Shown: positions 23,972 to 34,185 of the stretch, piece after piece | Layout of the letters: each line of letters opens with the position of its first letter | Position numbering within the stretch: the stretch's first letter is position 1 | NCBI GenBank assembly: GCA_017620885.1 | Contig: JAGAUF010000085.1 | Coordinates: forward strand, 1-64,000 | Length of the DNA: 64,000 nt | Source: Muribaculaceae bacterium | GTDB taxonomy: Bacteria > Bacteroidota > Bacteroidia > Bacteroidales > Muribaculaceae | Direction of reading: 5' to 3' | Notes under the pieces: generated by a model | Seen by the model: the letters and a program-made list of their open reading frames with translations, nothing else | The model's database searches: none | Told to the model about the DNA's origin: nothing | Translations under genes and position numbers: made by a program

Positions 23972-24081
23972 GAGCCGAGAGCTGTTGTTCGCGTTCGAGT
24001 TCGAAGAAGCGTTATTCGCGTTCGAGTAGACGAGACCGCCATTCGCGTTCGCATTGTTGTTCGACCGACCGACGCACCGGC
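23972..24081 (-). repeat. DGR template repeat (TR)
   Basis: A 110-bp non-coding master copy. On the coding strand it has 26 adenines, concentrated in 12 AAC/AAT codons; in VR1 and VR2 these are the only places that differ (13 and 9 substitutions). A small hairpin (ACGGTG/CACCGT, 23940-23957) follows its 3' end. It lies between the fibre gene and the RT, all in one orientation. Confidence 0.97.
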
Positions 24082-24158
24082 TATGGGATACTCTACCTTT
24101 GTTGAAAGTTTCTTATTCCTTGTATCTCTTTATTTTAAGGGTTTGACAATATGAGTGG

Positions 24159-24194
24159 GCTTCGGCTCCGGGCTTTGTTGCCCGAAACCGAAGC
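24159..24194 (-). repeat. Hairpin after the fibre gene (DGR target)
   Basis: GCTTCGG pairs with CCGAAGC (7 bp), and inside it CGGGC pairs with GCCCG around a short loop. It begins 15 nt after the fibre stop codon; the minus strand continues CCACTCATATTG without a U tract, so it is not a classical terminator. The equivalent hairpin at 6749 follows the second target at the same distance. Confidence 0.75.
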
Positions 24195-24209
24195 GACGCT
24201 TTTCGTTTT

Positions 24210-27200
24210 TCAACTTGCCACGCTTTCCGCAGTTTCAACTATTTCGTAATTTCCGCTGAAGGCGAGCCGAGAGCTGCTGTGCGCGCCCGAGCTCGAAGAA
24301 GCGTCATACGCGTGCGAGTAGACGAGACCGCCATACGCGCCCGCATTGCTGCTCGACCGACCGACGCACCGGCCACGGTCATGGGTGTACCATTGGCAAT
24401 CAGAGTAGTTCTTATTCCACTTGCTGTTGTCGGTGGTTAGACGAGAAGCGATTATGTCGCAGTATCTACCGAACTTGACACGACCTATGCAATAGCCGGA
24501 CAAATTCAGTCCTTGGATTACGCTTTCCTCTTTTGTCAGATAGTTGCGGACTACATGGTATTTCGCATCAATCGGGTACGAGCTTGTAGCGATACGCTTA
24601 TCTTTCTTGAACTGGGCGAAGGACGGCACGTTGGCGGCGATGAGGTCCATAACCTCCCAGTTACAGCCCACGAAGTTCTGAATACCGAAGATGATGTTGC
24701 CGATATTTGAGCCGGAATACTTTCTTGTTACCTTACCGTAGGTATTGAAATTGTTCTGCCCGGTCGCATACTGCGAGCCACATCCATACCCGGCGTAAGC
24801 TTGAATGTCGCGTGTGCCGGTCAACGCCATCACAAGATTGGCGATGTCCTTGCTTATCTCATAGCTGATGCCGTGGAATCCCTTGCCGCGCATTTCAATC
24901 AGATTGAGTATATCTGCATAGGTGTAGTTCATCGTGGAGGTAGGAACGGAGGTATTCGTAATGTTACCCTCGTTATCGTATTTCCAATCGGCATTCGTTA
25001 CCGACGTACCGGTACCTGTGCGAGTCTTTACGCCACTGATCGAACGAGGCCGCATAAGAGCGTCAACACTCATGCCGTAGATGCCGACGAAGCGCATGGG
25101 TACCCATACCCAATCGGGTTCGATAGCCTCTACTGCTGCGCTGTCAACTGCAATGGCTTCGAGGTCATCGAAACCCGTTGGGGACGTGAATATTATTTTC
25201 TTGGCACCACTCGGCACATCGCAGAACACATAATCGCCGTAGGTAAAATCGAACAATGAATGACTTACAGCCATATTGAACGTACCTACAACCTTGTCAT
25301 TCTCGTCTACGAACACTGCGCCGATCTGTGCATTGTTGAGTCCGGGCCAACGGACCTGCTTCATGCCCTCGACATCGAGTTCATAGACATTCATATTAGC
25401 GTTATCGACTATCTCGTAGTCGTCACCCTTCGAGAGTGCTGTACCGTTATTGGTCGTATAGACGCATGAATACGCCTTGACGAGAATATCAGCCAGTTTC
25501 TCACGATTGGTTTTCATTGCCGTAGAGAGTGGCTGAGAGGCGAAGCTACAAGCAAACAGATACTTTTGCTGGTTCTTGAAGTCATTGACTCCCTTATACC
25601 AATACTGGCCGAAACCGAGCATCACATCGAAACCTTCGCCTGCCTGATCCGTCGGATCATACTCGGTGCCGTCGGCCATCAGATTGTAGTTGGTATCCAT
25701 AATCTGACGTGCGAGCAGCTTGGACTCGCGGGAGTCATAGGTGCATCGGTATGGGTGAGCCGCGTCGAATATCTTGACGAAGTGACCGCTCGGCTCGTAC
25801 TCTTCCTTGCTCGTACCGTTATCAAGGTTCGTGATGTTCTGGCAATCATCGTCAGTATCATCGAAACGGACGCAGGAATACTGCGAGTTGTAGAGGGTCA
25901 ACTGCGGGAAGTACGCGGCGAGGCTTCCGGGACGCGCCTTATCAAGTTCGTTATCGTCGATAAGGTCCTCCATTATCCAACGACCCGTAACGCCAGAGCA
26001 CTGGTTGCTTTCCTCGTAAGCACTACCCGTCGGGTCGAGACCGATGGCGCCGCTTGTGCGAAGTGACTTGAGGATTGATGAAGGAGCTGTGATGTTTACG
26101 TCCGGCAAACGAAGATAACGAAGATTGGACGACCCGACAATACCGTTGATAAGATTATACGGGTCTATGTTGGGACATCCGGCGAGCATGAGTCGGTTCA
26201 CACTTGACATACCGGCGATTGTCAAACCTCCGGGATAGGTAAGATACGGGAGGTTGACGAAGTTCAGCTCCGTCATGGATGCCGGCAATTCAAGAGTATC
26301 GATAGGCGATGTTTCTGCCAGAGATATACCAGTGAGGTCAGAACCCGATGCAAGCACGGTCTTCATTCGCGGACAGCGGGAGGCATTGATGCTTGTTACC
26401 TCTGTTGTACGCACGTCGAGGTGAGTCAGGAACGGCAGGTCGCCGAGATTCATGTTCGTAAGGAAGCCCGTGTTGCCGGGAGATAGACGCCAAGATTGGC
26501 GGTGGTTTGTGGAGCCAATTACAATCTTCTCAGCGAGCTTCATCATCGAGAACTGGAAGTTCGGATCGAGTGAAATTTGCGAGAGGTCAATCTCGCTCAT
26601 CTGGTCGGCCTGATAGATGTAGAGCAGGATATTGTCGCCGTGCTGGAAATTGGTAAACGTACCATACTCGCCGGCCTTGAGGTACATACCCTGCGTCACA
26701 TTACCACCATCATTACCGATGCCATAGTAGCCGGATTTGCCGGCGCGGAATTTAATAACGGCTCCCGTCTTTGCGCCTATACGACCGCCGAGGACATGAC
26801 TTGCGTCCTTGAAGTCACCGGTCTGGTAGTATCCGTCGCGAATGCGCCAGCGTTGCTCTATGAAGCGAGGCAGGGCCTGACGGCCGGAACCGTGCAGGGC
26901 ATAGTAGTAGATGTCCGTATACTTCTCGGAGTAGCGGATATACTTGCTTTCGCAGTCGTATGTGCAGACAACCTTCGGCCAGAACAGGATACGCTTCTGA
27001 ACAAAGTAATAGAGTGCGCCTTTGGGCGAAAATGGACCGGCGCCGATGCCGTCGATTTCAGGAAGGTTGCGCATCGTTGCTACGACACCAGGAAGCGTGA
27101 GAGTGTTGCCGTTTGCATCGGCCACCATTTCCTGATTGTCGCAACGACGGAGGTTGTTCCAGAGAATTGAGCCACGACCGGCGTAGCACTTGTCGTCCTC

Positions 27201-30200
27201 AGCAGGATCGAGTTCTGCAGGAATGGTATTGCCGCCATCGTTATCCTTACCGTTGCAGGTGTCGCAGTCGTATACCTTATTGAAATACATTCTGACTGGC
27301 TCCATTGCAGAGGGTGTATGATAGACACCATTCTCAACCCAGCAGCCGTCCTCAAGGAAGAACATCGGTTGCATATTCTTCGCCTGCTGGTCTACAGCGG
27401 CAAGGTAGTCGGTGAACGTATAGTAAGCGATAAGCGATTGAATACTCATATACTTCCATGCGTTCTGCTTCCAGAGATTCTTCCACGTTGTAGCGAGGGC
27501 AGCCTTGGAATAATCACAAGAGTCGCAGAATTTGAGAACGTTGAACAGTTCATAAGGCACTTTGCGACCCATTGCGAGGTCTTCCTGGAGCTGGTCGTCG
27601 TCAATCATGCACTCGAAATACTGTGTCCACGCGGGATAAGTCGGCTGGCCGAGATTCAGTTTGGATACCCAGGAGGATTGTGTGGCAACCGGAGCCATCA
27701 TGTCGTCGATAGAGCCTACGCCCATGAACCAGTCCATTGCGTCGTAGGTAATCAGCTCAAAGCCGCTGACGGGGTTGAGAACATCGCCTTGGATAACCCA
27801 CTTGCCGTTCACTTGTTTCATTGAGCCGTTAGAGCGAGCCCACTCCCCGCCGCTGTAACGCATGAAAACGTAGTCGCGACCGCAATACTGCGACAGCAGA
27901 TACAACTTGTTTGTATCAAGGCCTTCGGTGGTTTTGAAGCGAGCCATGATTTCTATCAGCGATTCCTGACTTACGAATTTGCCGGCAGCATTGAAAGTAG
28001 CCTTGCCGAAGAATTCCACAAAGTCGCCGTAGTTCTTGCATCCAAGGTTGTAGCCGGGAGTATCCTTGAAACCAAGTGCTACCTGCTCGCCTTTATCCTC
28101 CTTCCAGTTGCCACGGGCATGGAACCACGCATCACTGAGTGAGTCGTTGGTAGCTCGGAAAGCAGCGATAGGATGATTTGCGGTCGAATGATTCATCTGC
28201 ATCCCTGTTACGGTTACGTCACTCTTAGACCATGTGCCATCGAAGGCTCGCTGAGCCGGAGTAATATAGTCGGAGCCGAGAGCGCGGAATGTCGCATTCA
28301 TCATATCACAAACACCGCAGTCGTTCGCCATCGAGGAGTCGGAGTAGTCCACTTTGACCGTGATAATGGAGACGGGAATGGTGTTCAGGCCGATACGAAT
28401 GTAGCCTATTTCAAACAGCTCGTATGTCTTGAGCGCGTCTTCATTAGTGTAGTCGGGATTGAGGGGAGTGATTTTCCACCCTTTGTTCTTGCGCAGATAG
28501 AATCGATCGTTCTTGATGGGTCGCTTGGCAGATGTAGTACCTTGGCGGCGCCACTGAACGTGTTCAGCTTTGAACGACCTCCACGGTCTCGTCGGGTCGA
28601 AGTAGAACAGTGTACACTCGAATTTAGTCGATGTGTCGATGTCCCCGTCGAATGTGTCGAATGTAGCCTGCGGAGCGACTACCACATAGTATGGAATTCC
28701 TTTCTCCTTGAATTTATCCATAGAGGGACGGTTCTGATTGTCGAGTACATCCTCATCGGTGAACTCTTTAATCATTTCATCCGTATTGGTAAGTTTGCAG
28801 AGATAGTTCTGGAAGGCCTGCGCCCACTCATAGTAACTGTCGTAGGCAAGAGTGTAGTAGAGATAGAAGTCGCCGTCAGTACCGTTGAAATCAATCTGCT
28901 TCTGATTGAGGATTGCGTCGGAGTTGGCGATGTAACCGATTGCTCCCGCTTCCTCGCCGTCGAAATACAGCTTGATAGTGGAGTAATCGGTCGAGCCACG
29001 TTTTACCGTAATAGTGGACGGTTCTACAACAATGGCTACGGTATGCTTCTCACCACATTTGAACGGACGGGTAATAGTTGAGGGAGTACCATTCTTACAG
29101 AACAGCACGACCTTGTTTCCACAGACATAGAAGCCGGCTCCGGAATCGGGGTCGTAGCACTCCATCAGTTTCGCTTCATCGTCCTTGATGTTGTTCGTGG
29201 CAAAGGCAAACTGGAAAGCCATGCCATTGGTACGTTCCGTAGCGGCGGTGCCAAACGGTGCGTAAGGAATCTTGGCTGTGACGTTCTCGGCAATGCGGAG
29301 ACTCATTTCGTCGAGATACTTAACAAATCCGTTGGACGACCAGTTGGAGCCGTTGACCTGCATCGTATATCCATTGTTGGATATTGTGTGATCTGTCTCG
29401 GCGTTGGAACGGGAGGCGAAGTCTAAACCGAACAATGCACCCTCCTTAATTATTGCGGAGATCGCCGAGCCTACAACGGTAACGGTTATCGGATTGGTTT
29501 GGCTGTTGCCACTCTTGGCGTAGAATGAGATTGTGTCAGTACCATCGGTGTCATAGCCCTGAATTTGCTTGCGGACGATTTCAGTCTGTGAGGTGCCTAT
29601 GTCGGTAGAAATAACCTCAACGCCGTCGATATATACCGAAGCTGCTGTTGAAGTCTTGCCGGGCGTATAAGCGGCAACCTCGACTTCGAGATTGTCGTAA
29701 AGGCGGATTGTGCCATTGTTTATGTCGTTGTAACGTATGGATACAATGGGCTGTGTAGACTTAGAATCCACACACATAATCGAGCTGTAAATCACGTTAC
29801 CTTTGACACCGGAAGCTACGTCCTCGCCGGATATGCGGATTGCATAAGAACCGTGGGCCAGTCTCTCGTTTCCACCAAATACATTGCATGGGTCGATGGA
29901 AATTGAATGCGAATAACTGTCAGTGATGTTAGACTCTCCAAGCTTCTTCCACTCCCCGTTGTAGAACATTTCTGTCGTAACCTTCACACCGAGTTTCGAC
30001 ACGTTGTTGGCGAACTTATACATCAGCAAGTTTTTGGTTGACCCGCCAACTTCGAGTACAGAGCCTGTAGTATAGTTCAGCGTTTGTACCGAGGTACACG
30101 TTACATCGACGGCGGTAACAGTAATGGTACGCCGTTTAACGTTTCCTTCGGCATCGTAGGCAACAATCGTGAAGTCGCGGGCCGAAGCCTCGGAGAAATA

Positions 30201-32468
30201 CGGTGTAAAGTCGTATTTGAACGAGTAATTCGTTGGACTTGTCGATGAGTTTTGGTTTATAGCCTCGCTCCATAAGGTAAGTCCGGAAGTGGCATCGATG
30301 ATTTCCAGACGACGGATTACGCCAAGCACCTCGGTAACATTACTTCCCTGACCGTCAAACGTTACGGACTTGATTGCAGCACGGACGGAGATTTCAGATC
30401 CAAAGGCGGCATACACTGCCGGGTTTTCCAGATAGATGTTCAGAGAAGAGCCGGAAACAGAGCCTCCTCCAGTACTCTTGGGGATAGAGATGGATTGCCC
30501 CATTTCATCGCCTTTCTTGTTGATGGCTTTGATGATGTGGTTCTCAGCATCTTGGTCTACGTCAAGGTGATCGAATGCGTTCTGTTGCATATCGTATGCG
30601 CCACCCGTTGAAAATGCGTCCTTGCCGTCTTTTTCAGGAGTTGCAGAGGTCTTTACCGTTCCACCTCCACCAAACTGCTTCCAAAGATCTTTGTTGGAGA
30701 AGTCGGAAACCTCGCCGGTGAACTGATAGGCTTCCCATGCGTATTCCCCCGTGCGGTATGTGATGACAAGACCAATCTTCGCATACTTGATGCCTGAGGC
30801 GTTCTGCAATTCAAGGATCGCGTCAATAGCGCTGCCCTTGTCATAATATCCAGCCACCTTACGGGGACAGAGCGCATCTACGTTGATGATTGCTTCGGCC
30901 CCAGCCGACATACCCGCTAAGTCTATCCAGTTATCGACGTTGAGGAACTGGGTGCTTGTAATGTTCGGGCCAATGTACTGATAAGTCTTCCACGAGCTTG
31001 AACTGATAGCGAATGTGATAGTCAAACCAAGTGCAGCATATCCGGCATCTAATACGGCTTGGAGAACATTATGGGATTGGGTCTCTGCTTTGATATCAGA
31101 GTAATATTCTCCATCATTGAGAGGAACTTCAACGGTTACATTGAAATTGTTGCCGACCGACGCGCCACCAACCTTAACGAGCATTTTGCCGTCATAGCGG
31201 TAAAGTTCGTTTCCACAACGGAACATACGGTCAGAGCGGGCGACAAGGACTTGCTCGCCGTCTATGGTTTTATTCTCGTTGTAGATGTAGGTGTTTGTGT
31301 CGCTATCTTCGCCGAAAAATGAGAATCTTCCAGTAGTGCCGTCGGATCGGAACCAGATACCATTTTTCGGGAGTTGGATGCCTGTCTTGTTAGGCATGAT
31401 GCCGTCGAAAGGATAGATTGCGATATTGGCTACCTGTGATCGGATAGCATCAAATTCGCTTTTACCGATTACATATTCTTCGGGAATATAGTAATCGCCA
31501 CCTTCGACGAGCTGCATCGCATAGAGGACGTTCCCATGTCTGAATATACAATCTGTTCTCGGAACAGTCTTATAGTTGACTGTGGTATGATAGGGCGTGT
31601 ACTGGCTCCATGTGCCATCTTCATCTTTCTGATAGAAAAGATGATTGTCATAGCAGAAGGCAATGGTACCAGCGGGCCATTCCGAAAGTTCAGATGATGG
31701 ATGATAGCAGGTGGCATCAAACGGGAAGATGCGCACACCTTTGGCGAGTTCTTCTACGGACTTGCCTCTATCTCCGGGGAAAGCTGTGCCAGTTTTATCT
31801 CCAAGGGGCATGCTTGTTGTCTTCCAAGGAGTCCATTTGCCTATCTCGGTTTCTTTAAGTTGTGGCGAATTGAAATTAAAGCTGCGGAAATACTGAAAGA
31901 AGTTTTGACACTGATGCGAGTTCCCTTCAATAACACCATCTTCCATGTTGTAGTGTGTTGTCAGCACTTCGGTCAAAACATGGTTCATGTTATCGCCAAA
32001 AATGTCAAGTATGCCTACAAAGAAGTTGCTGGATACCACTTTATAGCGAGTGTGCTTCGTATTACGGAGCAACGTTCTCAAAGCAGCGACCGAGCCGTCT
32101 GTTCCAAGTGTATCAAGATCTGTGAACTCTATGGATAACGGAAGTGCAGCATTGGCTGTCGCATTTGCAGTATCGGCAGTTGACTGGGCGGCATTAGCCG
32201 TTGATTGGGCAACCGCTACTTTTGTTTTGGCATCCTTGGCTTCATTGTAGGCGGTCGTAGCTGTATTAGACGCAATAGTTACAGACTGCCGGATGGCGTT
32301 TTCTTGCGACACCCTCTCATTTGTCTCGGTTGTAAGCGACTGGTCCGTGTTCTCGATTATCTCAGAGATAACCTTACCGACACGTTCGGCCGTGTTTTTA
32401 CCCTCGCCATCCTCATATCTGATAAGGTCGGCTTGGTTTTTTAGTGTTGTCTTGTTGTTTAGACCCAT
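24210..32468 (-). CDS. Giant tail fibre/adhesin, main DGR target
   Basis: A 2,752-residue protein. Residues 1-110 are coiled-coil with Ala/Thr heptads (QSTANAAQSTADTANAT); residues ~110-620 are beta-rich repeats with YQFTGEV-like segments; ~650-1200 contain Ig-like and laminin-G/concanavalin-like regions; ~1900-2050 contain LRR-like stretches (LRYLRLPDVNI). The last 120 residues form a C-type-lectin-like domain with GRCVGRSS at ~2700 and the variable segment to ~2735, then RLAF. Diversified sites read S,S,N,G,Y,H,Y,D,S,G,H,S. A host-binding role is expected from DGR fibres such as Mtd. Starts 12 bp after the adaptor gene. Confidence 0.9.
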   Translation of the reverse strand: MGLNNKTTLKNQADLIRYEDGEGKNTAERVGKVISEIIENTDQSLTTETNERVSQENAIRQSVTIASNTATTAYNEAKDAKTKVAVAQSTANAAQSTADTANATANAALPLSIEFTDLDTLGTDGSVAALRTLLRNTKHTRYKVVSSNFFVGILDIFGDNMNHVLTEVLTTHYNMEDGVIEGNSHQCQNFFQYFRSFNFNSPQLKETEIGKWTPWKTTSMPLGDKTGTAFPGDRGKSVEELAKGVRIFPFDATCYHPSSELSEWPAGTIAFCYDNHLFYQKDEDGTWSQYTPYHTTVNYKTVPRTDCIFRHGNVLYAMQLVEGGDYYIPEEYVIGKSEFDAIRSQVANIAIYPFDGIMPNKTGIQLPKNGIWFRSDGTTGRFSFFGEDSDTNTYIYNENKTIDGEQVLVARSDRMFRCGNELYRYDGKMLVKVGGASVGNNFNVTVEVPLNDGEYYSDIKAETQSHNVLQAVLDAGYAALGLTITFAISSSSWKTYQYIGPNITSTQFLNVDNWIDLAGMSAGAEAIINVDALCPRKVAGYYDKGSAIDAILELQNASGIKYAKIGLVITYRTGEYAWEAYQFTGEVSDFSNKDLWKQFGGGGTVKTSATPEKDGKDAFSTGGAYDMQQNAFDHLDVDQDAENHIIKAINKKGDEMGQSISIPKSTGGGSVSGSSLNIYLENPAVYAAFGSEISVRAAIKSVTFDGQGSNVTEVLGVIRRLEIIDATSGLTLWSEAINQNSSTSPTNYSFKYDFTPYFSEASARDFTIVAYDAEGNVKRRTITVTAVDVTCTSVQTLNYTTGSVLEVGGSTKNLLMYKFANNVSKLGVKVTTEMFYNGEWKKLGESNITDSYSHSISIDPCNVFGGNERLAHGSYAIRISGEDVASGVKGNVIYSSIMCVDSKSTQPIVSIRYNDINNGTIRLYDNLEVEVAAYTPGKTSTAASVYIDGVEVISTDIGTSQTEIVRKQIQGYDTDGTDTISFYAKSGNSQTNPITVTVVGSAISAIIKEGALFGLDFASRSNAETDHTISNNGYTMQVNGSNWSSNGFVKYLDEMSLRIAENVTAKIPYAPFGTAATERTNGMAFQFAFATNNIKDDEAKLMECYDPDSGAGFYVCGNKVVLFCKNGTPSTITRPFKCGEKHTVAIVVEPSTITVKRGSTDYSTIKLYFDGEEAGAIGYIANSDAILNQKQIDFNGTDGDFYLYYTLAYDSYYEWAQAFQNYLCKLTNTDEMIKEFTDEDVLDNQNRPSMDKFKEKGIPYYVVVAPQATFDTFDGDIDTSTKFECTLFYFDPTRPWRSFKAEHVQWRRQGTTSAKRPIKNDRFYLRKNKGWKITPLNPDYTNEDALKTYELFEIGYIRIGLNTIPVSIITVKVDYSDSSMANDCGVCDMMNATFRALGSDYITPAQRAFDGTWSKSDVTVTGMQMNHSTANHPIAAFRATNDSLSDAWFHARGNWKEDKGEQVALGFKDTPGYNLGCKNYGDFVEFFGKATFNAAGKFVSQESLIEIMARFKTTEGLDTNKLYLLSQYCGRDYVFMRYSGGEWARSNGSMKQVNGKWVIQGDVLNPVSGFELITYDAMDWFMGVGSIDDMMAPVATQSSWVSKLNLGQPTYPAWTQYFECMIDDDQLQEDLAMGRKVPYELFNVLKFCDSCDYSKAALATTWKNLWKQNAWKYMSIQSLIAYYTFTDYLAAVDQQAKNMQPMFFLEDGCWVENGVYHTPSAMEPVRMYFNKVYDCDTCNGKDNDGGNTIPAELDPAEDDKCYAGRGSILWNNLRRCDNQEMVADANGNTLTLPGVVATMRNLPEIDGIGAGPFSPKGALYYFVQKRILFWPKVVCTYDCESKYIRYSEKYTDIYYYALHGSGRQALPRFIEQRWRIRDGYYQTGDFKDASHVLGGRIGAKTGAVIKFRAGKSGYYGIGNDGGNVTQGMYLKAGEYGTFTNFQHGDNILLYIYQADQMSEIDLSQISLDPNFQFSMMKLAEKIVIGSTNHRQSWRLSPGNTGFLTNMNLGDLPFLTHLDVRTTEVTSINASRCPRMKTVLASGSDLTGISLAETSPIDTLELPASMTELNFVNLPYLTYPGGLTIAGMSSVNRLMLAGCPNIDPYNLINGIVGSSNLRYLRLPDVNITAPSSILKSLRTSGAIGLDPTGSAYEESNQCSGVTGRWIMEDLIDDNELDKARPGSLAAYFPQLTLYNSQYSCVRFDDTDDDCQNITNLDNGTSKEEYEPSGHFVKIFDAAHPYRCTYDSRESKLLARQIMDTNYNLMADGTEYDPTDQAGEGFDVMLGFGQYWYKGVNDFKNQQKYLFACSFASQPLSTAMKTNREKLADILVKAYSCVYTTNNGTALSKGDDYEIVDNANMNVYELDVEGMKQVRWPGLNNAQIGAVFVDENDKVVGTFNMAVSHSLFDFTYGDYVFCDVPSGAKKIIFTSPTGFDDLEAIAVDSAAVEAIEPDWVWVPMRFVGIYGMSVDALMRPRSISGVKTRTGTGTSVTNADWKYDNEGNITNTSVPTSTMNYTYADILNLIEMRGKGFHGISYEISKDIANLVMALTGTRDIQAYAGYGCGSQYATGQNNFNTYGKVTRKYSGSNIGNIIFGIQNFVGCNWEVMDLIAANVPSFAQFKKDKRIATSSYPIDAKYHVVRNYLTKEESVIQGLNLSGYCIGRVKFGRYCDIIASRLTTDNSKWNKNYSDCQWYTHDRGRCVGRSSSNAGAYGGLVYSHAYDASSSSGAHSSSRLAFSGNYEIVETAESVAS
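24264..24373 (-). repeat. DGR variable repeat 1 (VR1)
   Basis: A 110-bp match to the template repeat. Thirteen substitutions, all at template adenines and to any of the other three bases. It ends 54 bp before the fibre stop codon. Confidence 0.97.
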
Positions 32469-32480
32469 TGTCAGATTGAT

Positions 32481-32996
32481 TTAGTTTCCAATTTTGCGAA
32501 TGGTACATCCGCCAGTGGAAACCACTCGGCGGGATTTATTCGTTTTGAAAAGGCTCTTGGCCTTGCAGTATGCCACACACTCCTGAAGATAGTGATGGGC
32601 CACTTCCAGGGCGTTGTTGTAGCAATCGGACCTCTCTTTGCTAGAGATCTCGCGTGAGTAATCGCCCTGCTTCACTACGGTGCCGAATCGGGTGCTTTGG
32701 AAATCTCCGGTCATGACGTTCTGCGCGTAGACATAGTATGACATGGTTACTTTCAATCCCACGAAAGTGCGAGTGCACTCGTGAGAATCCTTGTATGTAC
32801 CACCATTCAGCAGGACTTTGTAGAGGTCGTTTTCCTCTCCTTCAGCCAAAATGCTTAGAAACAGTTCGTCACCGAGGGCCGGTTTGATGTTCATCTGTTC
32901 GGCTTCGGTGATATATGCGAGCAATTTGGTTTCTTCGACTTTTCCGATTGGGCGGCCGAGTTTTACGATCTCATCAGGGCTTATTATGTGCTCCAT
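32481..32996 (-). CDS. Putative head-tail adaptor (DUF6712-like)
   Basis: A start at the methionine of MEHIISPDEIVKLGRPIG gives 171 residues and only a 23-bp overlap with the portal gene; the longer frame to 33071 would overlap by 98 bp. The protein is helical, with TKLLAYITEAEQMNIKPALG and a Cys/Lys-rich tail. Position between portal and fibre and similarity to small Bacteroides phage connector proteins suggest a head-tail adaptor. Confidence 0.6.
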   Translation of the reverse strand: MEHIISPDEIVKLGRPIGKVEETKLLAYITEAEQMNIKPALGDELFLSILAEGEENDLYKVLLNGGTYKDSHECTRTFVGLKVTMSYYVYAQNVMTGDFQSTRFGTVVKQGDYSREISSKERSDCYNNALEVAHHYLQECVAYCKAKSLFKTNKSRRVVSTGGCTIRKIGN

Positions 32997-34173
32997 TACT
33001 TTCGTTGGATTGATTGGTAACATAGACCAAAGGTTGCACGGAGTAATCTCCCGTAGGGTTGACTTCCTCAAACCAATGGTCGAATATTTTCTTCAGTTCT
33101 CTGGAAATGGCACGTCTTTCTTTCGCGACATAAGAATTGTAGTATTCGTATGCCTCCTGCACGGCGGTACCACTCCAACCGGTTTTCCCAGTACGGATTA
33201 GGTACCACGGCTCCTGGCCGAAAGCAGAATAAATTCGCTCGGTCACACTCTTTTCGGTGGAGTCGAACTTATCGTCGAAATTCGTGGACTCAAAAGGCAC
33301 AAAATCCGGCTTGTCTTCCTCTGAGTTATAGGTTACGTCTATGATCGAGCAAGCGTTTACATCACCTTGGAATGCGTCGAGGCTCTGCGCGAAGTCTACA
33401 TCATCAAGCGTGGAATCCTGGTTGGTATCACCATTATCATCGAGTCCGGTTGCTACTCCTTTTTTGTGCATAAGCATACCCGACATCAGGAAGTTGTTGC
33501 GCGTATTGCGGTATTTCACATTATCGAGTCCTTCATCGGTAGAAAGGTTAGTCACAACCTTGTCGTAGATGGGTTTGGGATATTCAAATCGGCCGTCCAT
33601 AGAAAACCATAGAATCTGCCCTTTGTATTTGTCTATGCCGCCTGACTCGACAATCTGCGAGAGAATTACTTCTTTGATGGGATTGAAGGTGTAGATTTTG
33701 TCGATGTGCTTTTTATCTACGAGGATTTTGTTACCTTTGCGGGTCTTGTGTCCGGTCCAATCAGGGTGTACGTTGATGAATATGACGCTGCCGTTTTCTG
33801 TTTCCTCTTCGAGCCTACAGTTTTGGAATGGGATATGGTGAAGCTCCACGACCTCACATGCAAGATTATAGTTGACATGCAAGGAGAATCCGTGGAATTG
33901 TGCCATATCCTGTGCTATAAGACGAAAGATATCGTCCACAGTATCTCCGGCGCGGTTTACCACATACTCGGAGAATTTGGTGTCATTAAGGCCGTTCCCC
34001 TCGATGAATGTTTGATAACGCTCACAACATCCTCCCCCGGTCGGACTATTCAATATCAGGTCAAGCATACGCTGGGGATATAGGTTATCCCTACCGTATG
34101 CCTGGATATTGAGAGTGCTCCAGTAGGCGGTTGTGAGACGCTTGGGAGAACGTTTGACGTTGGTTATATTCAT
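32974..34173 (-). CDS. Portal protein
   Basis: A 399-residue protein with the general features of phage portals: an N-terminal wing (AYWSTLNIQAYGRDNLYPQ), LHHIPFQNCRLEE in the clip/stem region, and RTGKTGWSGTAVQEAYEYYN before a helical crown. Such proteins form the dodecameric vertex through which DNA is packaged. Unusually the gene is downstream of the capsid gene. The assignment rests on pattern and position. Confidence 0.75.
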   Translation of the reverse strand: MNITNVKRSPKRLTTAYWSTLNIQAYGRDNLYPQRMLDLILNSPTGGGCCERYQTFIEGNGLNDTKFSEYVVNRAGDTVDDIFRLIAQDMAQFHGFSLHVNYNLACEVVELHHIPFQNCRLEEETENGSVIFINVHPDWTGHKTRKGNKILVDKKHIDKIYTFNPIKEVILSQIVESGGIDKYKGQILWFSMDGRFEYPKPIYDKVVTNLSTDEGLDNVKYRNTRNNFLMSGMLMHKKGVATGLDDNGDTNQDSTLDDVDFAQSLDAFQGDVNACSIIDVTYNSEEDKPDFVPFESTNFDDKFDSTEKSVTERIYSAFGQEPWYLIRTGKTGWSGTAVQEAYEYYNSYVAKERRAISRELKKIFDHWFEEVNPTGDYSVQPLVYVTNQSNESNGAHNKP

Positions 34174-34185
34174 CGAGCGCGGATA

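Noticed and set aside
24159..24194. Hairpin as an ordinary terminator of the fibre gene
   Set aside because: No U tract follows on the minus strand, and the template repeat and RT downstream must be transcribed.
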